Position numbers and translations under genes: made by a program. 10,257 nt of DNA from Rubrivivax sp. (GTDB lineage Bacteria; Pseudomonadota; Gammaproteobacteria; Burkholderiales; Burkholderiaceae), in assembly GCA_004211235.1 (NCBI GenBank), contig SEEY01000087.1, forward strand, positions 1 to 10,257, given 5' to 3'. A model generated the notes under the pieces. It did not search any database. It saw only the letters and a program-made list of their open reading frames with translations, and was not told the origin of the DNA. Of this stretch, positions 1 to 6,021 are shown one piece after another (positions within the stretch are counted from its first letter, which is position 1; the number at the start of each line of letters is the position of its first letter).

Positions 1-672
1 GTGCTCGACGTGCACCAGGCTCCGGCCCAGGCGCTGCTGGGTCAGCGCCGCCGCGACGCAGGCCGCCAGCGTGATGGCGCCCACGGCGAGCCAGGCGTCG
101 ATGCCCGCCAGCGCCAGCCCCAAGCCCACGCCGCCGACGGCCAGGTAGCCGCACGCCCGGCCGAGCCAGGGCAGGGCGCGCGACAACCGGCGCAGGCGCC
201 CCGGCCAGTCGCTGCGCTGCAGCTCGCCATGGTGCAGCGTGTGCAGCAGCGCGCCGGTCTGCTGTTCCTGGCGCATCTGCGCGTACAAGGCCTCGGCGGC
301 CTCGATCTGCGGGCGTGCGGCGCGCGAACGCACCGACATGTAGGCCACCGGCTGGCCGTTCTCCATCAGCGGCGTGACATTGGCCAGCACCCAGTAGTGA
401 TCTCCGTTCTTGCGGCGGTTCTTCACCATGCCGGACCAGGGCTGGCCACTGGCGATGGTGGTCCACATGTCGCGGAAGGCCTCCGCCGGCATGTCGGGGT
501 GGCGGATCAGGTTGTGGGGCTGGCCCAGCAGCTCGTCGCGCGTGAAGCCGCTGACCTCGACGAAGGCCGCGTTGCAGTGAAGGATGCGGCCCTTCAGGTC
601 GGTCGTGGAGACCAGGTTGCGGTCGCTCGGGAGCCGGTATTCCTGGTGGCTGACGGGCAGGTTGCTGCGCAT
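1..672 (-). CDS. aer: Aer-type aerotaxis transducer, N-terminal part (runs off the left edge)
   Basis: The first 224 residues of a chemoreceptor are present; the open frame continues past base 1. Residues 1-120 are a PAS domain close to E. coli Aer, with the stretches VSTTDLKG, GQPHN, RHPDMP and WSGMVKNRRKNGDHYW. Residues matching Aer's FAD-binding positions are present at the same numbering: N34, R57, H58, D60 and W79. In Aer this PAS binds FAD and reports redox state or oxygen to the chemotaxis machinery. Residues about 165-212 are hydrophobic and could form the membrane hairpin seen in Aer. The HAMP and methyl-accepting signalling domains expected next lie outside the window. The ATG at 672 is preceded by AGGAG (683-679) with a 6-nt spacer. 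It follows the GGDEF-EAL gene by 48 nt on the same strand, so cotranscription is likely. The PAS assignment is firm; full receptor architecture is inferred. Confidence 0.9.
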   Translation of the reverse strand, partial: MRSNLPVSHQEYRLPSDRNLVSTTDLKGRILHCNAAFVEVSGFTRDELLGQPHNLIRHPDMPAEAFRDMWTTIASGQPWSGMVKNRRKNGDHYWVLANVTPLMENGQPVAYMSVRSRAARPQIEAAEALYAQMRQEQQTGALLHTLHHGELQRSDWPGRLRRLSRALPWLGRACGYLAVGGVGLGLALAGIDAWLAVGAITLAACVAAALTQQRLGRSLVHVEH

Positions 673-720
673 GGAATGCTCCTGGCCGCGTGCGCGCGGC
701 GATCTGGTCTGGCGTTGCGT

Positions 721-3123
721 TCAGGCCAGGGCCTGAGCTGTCTCGTGTGTGCTGGGTGAACTGCGGCGCGCCGACGGCAGCTGGGCGGCCAGCAGCGTCT
801 GCAGCGCAGCCGGCGGCGCCGGGCGGGCGAAGTGGTAGCCCTGCATCTCGTCGCAGCCCTTGCGGCGCAGGTAGTCGCGCTGTTCGGGCGTCTCGACGCC
901 CTCGGCCACGACGCGCAGATGCAGCCGGTGCGCCAGCGCGATGACCGCATCCACCAGGGCCGCGCCATCGGGCTCCTCGCCAATGCGGCGGGTGAAGGAC
1001 TGGTCGATCTTCAGCGCATCGAGCGGAAAGTGCTGCAGGTAGGCCAGGCTCGAATAGCCGGTGCCGAAGTCGTCCAGCGACAGCTTCACGCCCAGGGCCT
1101 TGATGCGCTTGAGCATGCTGATGGAAGACTGCGGATCGATGATCAGCATGCCTTCGGTGATCTCGATCTCCAGCCAGCGCGCATCCACGCGATGGCGCTG
1201 CAGCGCGAGGGCGACAACCTGGTCCAGATCGCCCGCAGTGAACTGACGCGCGGCCACGTTGACGGCCACGCGCACCAGGGGCTGGCCGGCGTCCATCCAG
1301 ACGCGCACCTGCCGGCAGGCCTCGTCGATGACCCAGGCGCCGATGTCCAGGATCAGGCTGCTTTGTTCGGCCACAGGGATGAACTGGCCCGGCGGCACCA
1401 GGCCGATGCCCTTGCGGTTCCAGCGCAGCAGGGCCTCGGCGCCGATGACCTGGCCGCTTTGCCCGTCGACCTTGGGTTGGTAGTGCAGCAGCAGTTCGCC
1501 GCGGTCCAGCGCCTGGCTCAACGCGGCTTCGACCTCGAGCTTGGCGATCGCCTCGGCGTTCATGTTGCTCGTGTAGAAGCAGAACCGGTTGCGGCCCTGC
1601 TCCTTGGCGCGGTACATCGCGGCGTCGGCATCGCGCAGCAGTTCGACGACGCCGCGGCTGTCGTCCGCCGGGTGAAAGCTGATGCCGATGCTGGCCGTCA
1701 CGTAGACGTCCTGCCCGCAGGTCAACGGCACCGGCGCGGCCAGCGAGTCGAGCAGTTCGCGGGCGACGGTGGCCACGCAGGCCGGTGCGTCGCAGCCTTC
1801 CATCACCACCAGGAATTCATCCCCGCCGAGGCGGCCCAGCAAGGCCTCCTTGCACAGGCGCGACTGCAGCCGTGCGGCCACGCAGACGAGCAGCTCGTCG
1901 CCGGCCGGGTGCCCCAGGCTGTCGTTCACCGTCTTGAAGCCATCCAGGTCGATCACCATGATGGCTGTCGTCATCCGGCGGTGGCTGGTGCGCAGCAGCG
2001 TCTGTTGCAGCCGTTCGCCGAGCAGGGCCCGGTTGGGCAGCTCGGTGAGCGGGTCGTAGTGGGCCAGGCGTTCCAGCTGGGCTTCGATGGTCTTGTTGCG
2101 CGTGACGTCCGTGAAGACGCCGACGTAGTGCGTGACCTCGCCCAGCCCGTCGCGCACGACATTGAGCGTCAGCCATTCCGGATAGACCTCGCCGTTCTTG
2201 CGGCGGTTCCAGATTTCGCCCTGCCAGCGGCCCTCGATCGCCAGCGTGTCCCACATGCCCTGATAGAACTCCGCCGTGTGACGGCCGGACTGCAGCAGCC
2301 GCGCGGAGGCGCCGACGGCGTCTTCAGCGCTGTAGCCGGTGATGGTGGAGAAGGCGGCATTGACCGTCTGGATGCGGCAGTGGGCGTCGATGATCATCAC
2401 GCCGTCGCGGATGTTCTCGAAGGCCATGGCCCATTGGCGCCAGCGCGTTTCCTCGAGGCGGTGGGCGGTGATGTCGCGGCTGACGCCGAAGACGCCGAGC
2501 ATCTGCCCGTCCTGGTCGCGCAACGCGCCCTTGGTGCTGGCGTAGATGCGCTCACCGTCGGTGGTGTGCAGCGTCGTCTCCAGGCTGAGCGGCAGCGACG
2601 CGGTCAGGGCCTGCCGGTCCTCCTGCCTGAGTCGCGCCTCCTCGTCGGCCGAGACCAGGTGGGCCGAGGTCCTGCCGAGCAGCTCGTGTACCGGCGTGCC
2701 AAGCAGCCGGCCGACCTCGCGGTTGGCGAACAGGTAGCGCCCCTCGGCGTCCTTGGCGTAGATGGCATCCGGCGAACTGTCGGCGATGGCTTCCAGCAGG
2801 CGCCAGGCGCGCTGCCTTTGCGTCTGTTCGGCGTCGTGCAGTTCGGTGGAGCGACGGTCCCGGCGCAGCAGCAGCCCGTACAGCAGCCATCCGGTCAGCA
2901 GCACGAAGGCGACGCCCTTGCCGCGGCCAATGCCGGCCAGGCTGGCCACGTCGGGTGCCATGGCCAGCAGCAGGCCGTCGGAGTAGACCATCCAGGCCAC
3001 GCCCAGCGTGAGATAGGCCAGCGCCACCCAGGCCGGCCGGCTGATGAGGCCGCCTGTCGCGTCGCGCGGCGGTATGGGCTCGACGCCGGTCTTCGACGTT
3101 CGCGAATGGTTCTGCTCAGTCAT
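721..3123 (-). CDS. Membrane PAS-PAS-GGDEF-EAL cyclic-di-GMP synthase/phosphodiesterase
   Basis: An 800-aa protein for c-di-GMP turnover. Two transmembrane helices (about 30-50 and 68-86) flank a short periplasmic loop. Two PAS domains follow (about 106-225 and 231-347), then GGDEF (about 352-518) and EAL (about 525-782). The cyclase signature GGDEF is intact at 433-437. The inhibitory I-site RxxD normally just upstream reads CKEA, so product inhibition through that site is unlikely. The phosphodiesterase residues look intact: EAL at 563-565, EITE near 653-656, DDFGTG at 684-689, LKID near 704-707, EGVET at 741-745 and QGYHFARP at 761-768. One departure is NVAARQF (622-628) where NVSxxxF is usual. 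Both activities are therefore possible, and the net direction cannot be told from sequence. The ATG at 3123 follows AGGGAGG (3135-3129) with a 5-nt spacer. It lies between the Fnr-like and aer genes, all on the minus strand. Confidence 0.95.
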   Translation of the reverse strand: MTEQNHSRTSKTGVEPIPPRDATGGLISRPAWVALAYLTLGVAWMVYSDGLLLAMAPDVASLAGIGRGKGVAFVLLTGWLLYGLLLRRDRRSTELHDAEQTQRQRAWRLLEAIADSSPDAIYAKDAEGRYLFANREVGRLLGTPVHELLGRTSAHLVSADEEARLRQEDRQALTASLPLSLETTLHTTDGERIYASTKGALRDQDGQMLGVFGVSRDITAHRLEETRWRQWAMAFENIRDGVMIIDAHCRIQTVNAAFSTITGYSAEDAVGASARLLQSGRHTAEFYQGMWDTLAIEGRWQGEIWNRRKNGEVYPEWLTLNVVRDGLGEVTHYVGVFTDVTRNKTIEAQLERLAHYDPLTELPNRALLGERLQQTLLRTSHRRMTTAIMVIDLDGFKTVNDSLGHPAGDELLVCVAARLQSRLCKEALLGRLGGDEFLVVMEGCDAPACVATVARELLDSLAAPVPLTCGQDVYVTASIGISFHPADDSRGVVELLRDADAAMYRAKEQGRNRFCFYTSNMNAEAIAKLEVEAALSQALDRGELLLHYQPKVDGQSGQVIGAEALLRWNRKGIGLVPPGQFIPVAEQSSLILDIGAWVIDEACRQVRVWMDAGQPLVRVAVNVAARQFTAGDLDQVVALALQRHRVDARWLEIEITEGMLIIDPQSSISMLKRIKALGVKLSLDDFGTGYSSLAYLQHFPLDALKIDQSFTRRIGEEPDGAALVDAVIALAHRLHLRVVAEGVETPEQRDYLRRKGCDEMQGYHFARPAPPAALQTLLAAQLPSARRSSPSTHETAQALA

Positions 3124-3180
3124 TCAAGCCTCCCTGGCTTTTCTGTTTTCGTCTGCTGCGCCCGACTCGTCCGGTCGCGG

Positions 3181-3969
3181 CTACTGCAGCGTCTGGCCCG
3201 CGGGCGCGAGGCCCTGCTGGATGTAGGTCTCGAGCCGGCTCAGGTCAGGAATGGCGATGTCCCGGCGGCCCCGCTCGGGGAAGCAGATCAGGTCTTCCCT
3301 TGCCAGCCGGGTCAGGGCGCGGCTGACCGTCTCCAGCGTCATGCCCAGGTAGTTGCCGATCTCGGCACGCGTCATGCACAGCGTGATCTGGTCGGCACGC
3401 AGGCCGCGGCGGGCCAGGTTGTCGGCCCAGTAGCGCAGGAAGTTCGCGACGCGCGCATCGGCGGGCAGGGTGCAGAACGACATCATCGAGTTGCGGTCGT
3501 TGACGATCTCGCCGCTCATCGCCTCGTGAACCATGCCCATCAACGCGGGGTAGCGCGCACAGGCGCCCAGCAATGCGTCGTAGCGGATGGCCCAGGCCTC
3601 GCCGGTGTCCATGGCGACCGCGTCGCAGGCATGGTGGCCCTCGGCGATGCCGGCGAAGCCCAGCCAGTCGCCGCGGAACTTCAGGCCGACGACCTGCTCG
3701 CGGCCGTCCGCCGACTGGCTGGTCAGCTTGAAGATGCCGGCATTGAGCAGGTGGAGATGGCTGAACTCGTCGCCGCTGCGGTAGATCGAGTCGCCGGCAC
3801 GCACGATGCGACGTTGGGGCGACAGCGTGGCGGCCACGAGCTGCAGGGTCTCGGCGATGCGCTGGCTGGCGCGACGGTTGGCGGCACCGTCCGCCGCCTG
3901 CAGCGGTTGCTGTGCGGGGAGCACGGGGCTCGGCGCGGTGGTGGGCAAGCAAGTGCCGCTGCTGAACAT
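3181..3969 (-). CDS. Crp/Fnr-family transcriptional regulator, FNR-type DNA specificity, no Fe-S cysteines
   Basis: A 262-aa cytoplasmic regulator. A cyclic-nucleotide-type beta-roll spans about 50-140 (AGDSIYRSGDEF, NAGIFKL, FRGDWLGF, GHHACDAV), followed by a dimer helix (about 143-190) and a winged helix-turn-helix (about 196-245). The recognition helix contains ETVSR (213-217); E, S and R here are the FNR residues that read TTGAT half sites. FNR's four [4Fe-4S] ligands are absent: there is no N-terminal cysteine cluster, and the position of FNR C122 is W126. The five cysteines (7, 115, 137, 166, 198) are scattered. It therefore probably senses something other than oxygen through a cluster, or acts downstream of another sensor as FixK and DNR types do. 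The start at 3969 is chosen because AGGAG lies 6 nt upstream; an in-frame ATG at 4092 lacks this support. A TTGAT-type box sits in the shared upstream region. Confidence 0.92.
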   Translation of the reverse strand: MFSSGTCLPTTAPSPVLPAQQPLQAADGAANRRASQRIAETLQLVAATLSPQRRIVRAGDSIYRSGDEFSHLHLLNAGIFKLTSQSADGREQVVGLKFRGDWLGFAGIAEGHHACDAVAMDTGEAWAIRYDALLGACARYPALMGMVHEAMSGEIVNDRNSMMSFCTLPADARVANFLRYWADNLARRGLRADQITLCMTRAEIGNYLGMTLETVSRALTRLAREDLICFPERGRRDIAIPDLSRLETYIQQGLAPAGQTLQ

Positions 3970-3975
3970 GGCCGT

Positions 3976-3980
3976 CTCCT
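3976..3980 (-). promoter_or_regulatory. Ribosome binding site deciding the start of the Fnr-like gene
   Basis: On the minus strand this reads AGGAG, 6 nt before the ATG at 3969. It favours that start over the in-frame ATG at 4092, which would add 41 residues not needed for the beta-roll. Confidence 0.75.
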
Positions 3981-4127
3981 GAGTTATCGGATCGGTCCAT
4001 GCTAGGCAGCCCCTGCAAATGCCGTGGCAATGCGGCAAGTCGTTCGGTGACGCAGTGCAAACGCATGGCCAATGGTCTGTAACCCTCGTCATGCCCGAGC
4101 CCCGGATCGTGACGTCCGTCGCGGAAC

Positions 4128-4141
4128 TTGATCGCCGTCAA
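4128..4141. promoter_or_regulatory. FNR/ANR/FixK-type operator
   Basis: The sequence TTGATCGCCGTCAA matches the TTGAT-N4-ATCAA palindrome at 9 of 10 defined positions. The single difference (G for A) is tolerated in ANR-type boxes. It lies between divergent genes: 76 bp upstream (centre to start codon) of the OTCase-domain gene, and about 165 bp from the start of the Fnr-like gene. That regulator carries the matching ExxSR recognition helix, so it, or a true FNR elsewhere in the genome, is the likely binder. The match is seen directly; function is inferred. Confidence 0.7.
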
Positions 4142-4162
4142 ACGGGCGGGCGTCGCGCTGAC

Positions 4163-4168
4163 TACGCT
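4163..4168 (+). promoter_or_regulatory. Possible -10 element of an FNR-activated (class II) promoter
   Basis: TACGCT begins 21 nt after the FNR-type box. In class II FNR promoters the box is centred at -41.5, which leaves 22 nt to the -10 hexamer, so the geometry is within one base. The hexamer itself is a poor sigma-70 match (T, A and the last T only), as is common in activator-dependent promoters. A transcript would start near 4175, about 35 nt before the ATG at 4211. Confidence 0.3.
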
Positions 4169-4210
4169 GCGGTCATCGCAACGTTGCGTCTTCGTCCGAG
4201 GCCCCTGGTC

Positions 4211-4711
4211 ATGTCTTCCGCCTCCTGGTTGTGCCATCCGGCATCGGCCAAGCGTCCGTCACCGTCACAGCTTCAGGCGGTGCTGGGCAGGGCTCGCGCG
4301 CTGTCGCGCCCGGCCGGGAGGCAGCCGCCACCGTTGTTGGGCAGGCAGCTCGGCCTGATGAGCGTGCAACCGGAAGGCCCCGACGCCTTGCTCTTCCAGC
4401 GCGCGGCCCAGGAGCTCGGTGCACATGTCGCGTTGATTGCAGCGCCGGCCGAGCCGCGGGACGTCGATTCGCGCCAGCTTGCCGGCATCGGCCGGTTGCT
4501 CGGACGCCTCTACGACGCCGTCGAGTACCAGGGGCCGAGCCACGAGACGGCCTGCCACCTGGCCACCGCCGGCAACATTCCGGTCTATGCCGGCCTGGCC
4601 ACCCGGGAGCATCCGATCTTCGAGCTCACCACGGACTGGGGCGGCGCCGCGCCCCTGCACGACCGCCGCCGCTGGCTGACGCAGGCCGCGCTGCTGGCCA
4701 GCCTGTTGTAG
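4211..4711 (+). CDS. Stand-alone ornithine carbamoyltransferase N-domain-like protein, probably catalytically inactive
   Basis: A 166-aa protein. From about residue 43 it follows the carbamoyl-phosphate-binding domain of ornithine carbamoyltransferase: GRQLGLM, then FQRAAQELGAHVALI, GRLLGRLYDAVEYQG (95-109) and IPVYAGLATREHP (123-135). The second, ornithine-binding domain is missing, as the frame ends about 30 residues later. Key catalytic positions have changed: the STRTR loop is PEGPD (54-58), the arginine of YRG is Q (YQG), and HPTQ is HPIF, leaving only the histidine. Transcarbamylase activity is therefore not expected. No gene of arginine metabolism is nearby. The ATG at 4211 has GAGG at 4198-4201 (9-nt spacer); an in-frame start at 4091 would place the FNR-type box inside the coding region. 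The role is unknown. A degenerating fragment is possible, but the frame is open and the fold motifs are kept, which argues for a repurposed domain. Confidence 0.75.
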   Translation: MSSASWLCHPASAKRPSPSQLQAVLGRARALSRPAGRQPPPLLGRQLGLMSVQPEGPDALLFQRAAQELGAHVALIAAPAEPRDVDSRQLAGIGRLLGRLYDAVEYQGPSHETACHLATAGNIPVYAGLATREHPIFELTTDWGGAAPLHDRRRWLTQAALLASLL

Positions 4712-4881
4712 AGGCGGCGGCCGTTGCGGGCGGCCTCGGCGGCCAGTCCCGGGGTCGCCCATCTGCGCTAGGCAACCGGGGCGCGCACTTTTGCCGCTTT
4801 CTAGGGGGCCAGGCGCCCTCAGTCGCGCCGCAAATGATTAAAACGATAATAATGGCGACAACGCAGCACCGAGCCACCGAA
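4712..4881. other. Intergenic stretch ahead of the signalling operon
   Basis: These 170 nt lie between the OTCase-like gene and the receiver gene. GC-rich inverted repeats occur (for example GGCCG/CGGCC just after the stop, and GGGC/GCCC near 4805-4817), but none is followed by a T run, so no terminator is called. The last 50 nt are unusually AT-rich for this window. They contain GATAAT (4845-4850), five of six matches to a -10 hexamer, but no acceptable -35 sits 16-18 nt upstream. The operon promoter is probably here but cannot be fixed by eye. Confidence 0.4.
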
Positions 4882-5262
4882 ATGACCAAAATCCTGATCG
4901 TCGACGACCACAGCGACATCCGCAAACTGATCCGGATGACGTTGGAGTTCGACGGCTACGAGATCCACGAGGCCGTGGACGGCGAAGGCGCCTTGCAGGT
5001 CGCCGCGGCATGCCGGCCCGACCTCGTGCTGCTGGACGTGATGATGCCCGGCGCCTTCGACGGCCTGGAGTGCTGTCGCCGCCTCAAGGCCGACCCGGTG
5101 CTTCGCCACGCGCATGTGATGCTGCTGAGCGCGCGTGGGCAGGCGAGGGATCGCGAAGCCGGGCTGCTGGCCGGTGCCGAGGGCTACCTCGTCAAGCCGT
5201 TCAGCCCCCTGCAGCTGATCGACTGCATCGCGGCACTGTGCGCTTCCACCGAGGGGCGCTGA
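4882..5262 (+). CDS. Single-domain response regulator (CheY-like receiver)
   Basis: A 126-aa protein that is a receiver domain and nothing else. The acidic pair D8-D9, phospho-acceptor D52 (in LLDVMMPG), S83 and K105 (in LVKPF) are all in place, so it should be phosphorylated by a histidine kinase. There is no output domain. The next gene, starting 1 nt after its stop, encodes HD-GYP; in RpfG-type proteins receiver and HD-GYP are fused, so this protein probably controls that partner by contact. The kinase is likely the one at the end of the same operon. The start at 4882 gives the canonical MTKILIVDD opening, though only a weak GAG (4871-4873) precedes it. In-frame ATGs at 4834 and 4852 would add 16 or 10 residues and lack better ribosome sites. 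Confidence 0.92.
   Translation: MTKILIVDDHSDIRKLIRMTLEFDGYEIHEAVDGEGALQVAAACRPDLVLLDVMMPGAFDGLECCRRLKADPVLRHAHVMLLSARGQARDREAGLLAGAEGYLVKPFSPLQLIDCIAALCASTEGR
5251..5256 (+). promoter_or_regulatory. Ribosome binding site supporting the GTG start of the HD-GYP gene
   Basis: GAGGGG lies inside the last codons of the receiver gene, 7 nt before the GTG at 5264. It supports this non-ATG start and, with the 1-nt gap to the preceding stop, suggests translational coupling. Confidence 0.65.
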
Positions 5263-5263
5263 A

Positions 5264-6019
5264 GTGATCACCGAGATATCGGCAGCGCCCGACAAGGTCT
5301 TCGACGATGCCGCGACGGCGCAGATGGAGCGCATCGTGGCGGACCTCGGCCAGATGTACCACGAGCGCAACGAGGCGCTGCGCGAGGTCACGCGCGCCCA
5401 CCATGAGGCCTTGCTGCGCCTGTCGCTCGCCGCTGATTTCCGCGATGACGACACCGGCGTGCACATCATGCGCATCGGCTTCCTGGCCGAGGCGCTGGCC
5501 CTGGCGCTCGGTGAGCCGGCGGCCTACGCGCACACGCTGCTGCGGGCGGCGCCCATGCACGACATCGGCAAGATCGGCGTGCCGGATCTCGTGTTGAAGA
5601 AGCGCGGCGCTTTCACCCCCGATGAGCGCAGCGTCATGAACACGCATCCGCAGATCGGCGCGGAAATCCTCGGCCGGTCGCGCATTGCGCTTTTCCAGCT
5701 GGCCGCCGAGGTGGCGCTGACGCATCACGAACGCTGGGACGGCAGCGGCTATCCACACGCCCTGCGCGGGGAAGGCATTCCGCTGTCCGGGCGCATCGTC
5801 GCGGTCGTGGACTTCTTCGATGCGTTGACGATGGATCGCTGCTATCGGCCCGCATTCGCCGACGGCAAGGCCCTCGAGATGTTGCGCGAGCAGCGCGGCG
5901 CGGCTTTCGATCCGCATGTCGTCGACTGCTTCATCGCCCATGCGCCGCAGATGATCGCGCTGCGTGACCGGATCAACGCCGAGCCGCCCACCTTCGAGAT
6001 GCTGATCGGCGCGGCGTGA
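5264..6019 (+). CDS. HD-GYP domain cyclic-di-GMP phosphodiesterase
   Basis: A 251-aa cytoplasmic protein. A charged helical segment (about 15-55), probably coiled coil, leads into an HD-GYP domain (about 55-240). Metal and signature residues are present: H67, HD at 99-100 in HDIGK, H128, HH at 154-155, the GYP triad at 162-164 within WDGSGYP, and D183 in VVDFFDALT. Family members hydrolyse c-di-GMP to pGpG or GMP, so this enzyme should lower c-di-GMP. The usual N-terminal receiver of RpfG-type proteins is absent and encoded instead by the gene just upstream; the helical segment is a plausible docking surface. It starts with GTG at 5264. The stop (6017-6019) nearly touches the solute-binding protein gene, so the operon continues. 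Activity is predicted from intact residues; the docking model is inference. Confidence 0.93.
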   Translation: MITEISAAPDKVFDDAATAQMERIVADLGQMYHERNEALREVTRAHHEALLRLSLAADFRDDDTGVHIMRIGFLAEALALALGEPAAYAHTLLRAAPMHDIGKIGVPDLVLKKRGAFTPDERSVMNTHPQIGAEILGRSRIALFQLAAEVALTHHERWDGSGYPHALRGEGIPLSGRIVAVVDFFDALTMDRCYRPAFADGKALEMLREQRGAAFDPHVVDCFIAHAPQMIALRDRINAEPPTFEMLIGAA

Positions 6020-6021
6020 GC

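Noticed and set aside
832..4005. A 1057-codon open frame on the plus strand, and another at 1-759.
   Set aside because: They lie opposite genes with clear domains (Aer PAS, GGDEF-EAL, Fnr-type). Their translations are low-complexity, rich in Q, A, V, H and R, and match no family; this is typical antisense reading in high-GC DNA.
4020..4037. An inverted repeat TGCCG-N8-CGGCA in the divergent region.
   Set aside because: Arms of five GC-rich bases are expected by chance at this composition, and no known operator matches.
3970..4092. An in-frame upstream extension of the Fnr-like gene contains CHGICRGC, the C-x3-C-x2-C spacing of FNR's N-terminal cluster.
   Set aside because: The ATG at 3969 has a good AGGAG. 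The cysteines would lie far too many residues before the beta-roll, a fourth ligand is missing on both sides, and the C122 position is tryptophan. Chance is the better explanation.
4019..4210. Longer starts for the OTCase-like gene at 4019 or 4091.
   Set aside because: They would place the FNR-type box and likely promoter inside the coding region, and the added residues match nothing in the OTCase domain.
4780..4794. A sigma-54-like GG...GC pair ahead of the receiver gene.
   Set aside because: The spacing is one base too long and the GG-side bases do not fit TGGCAC.
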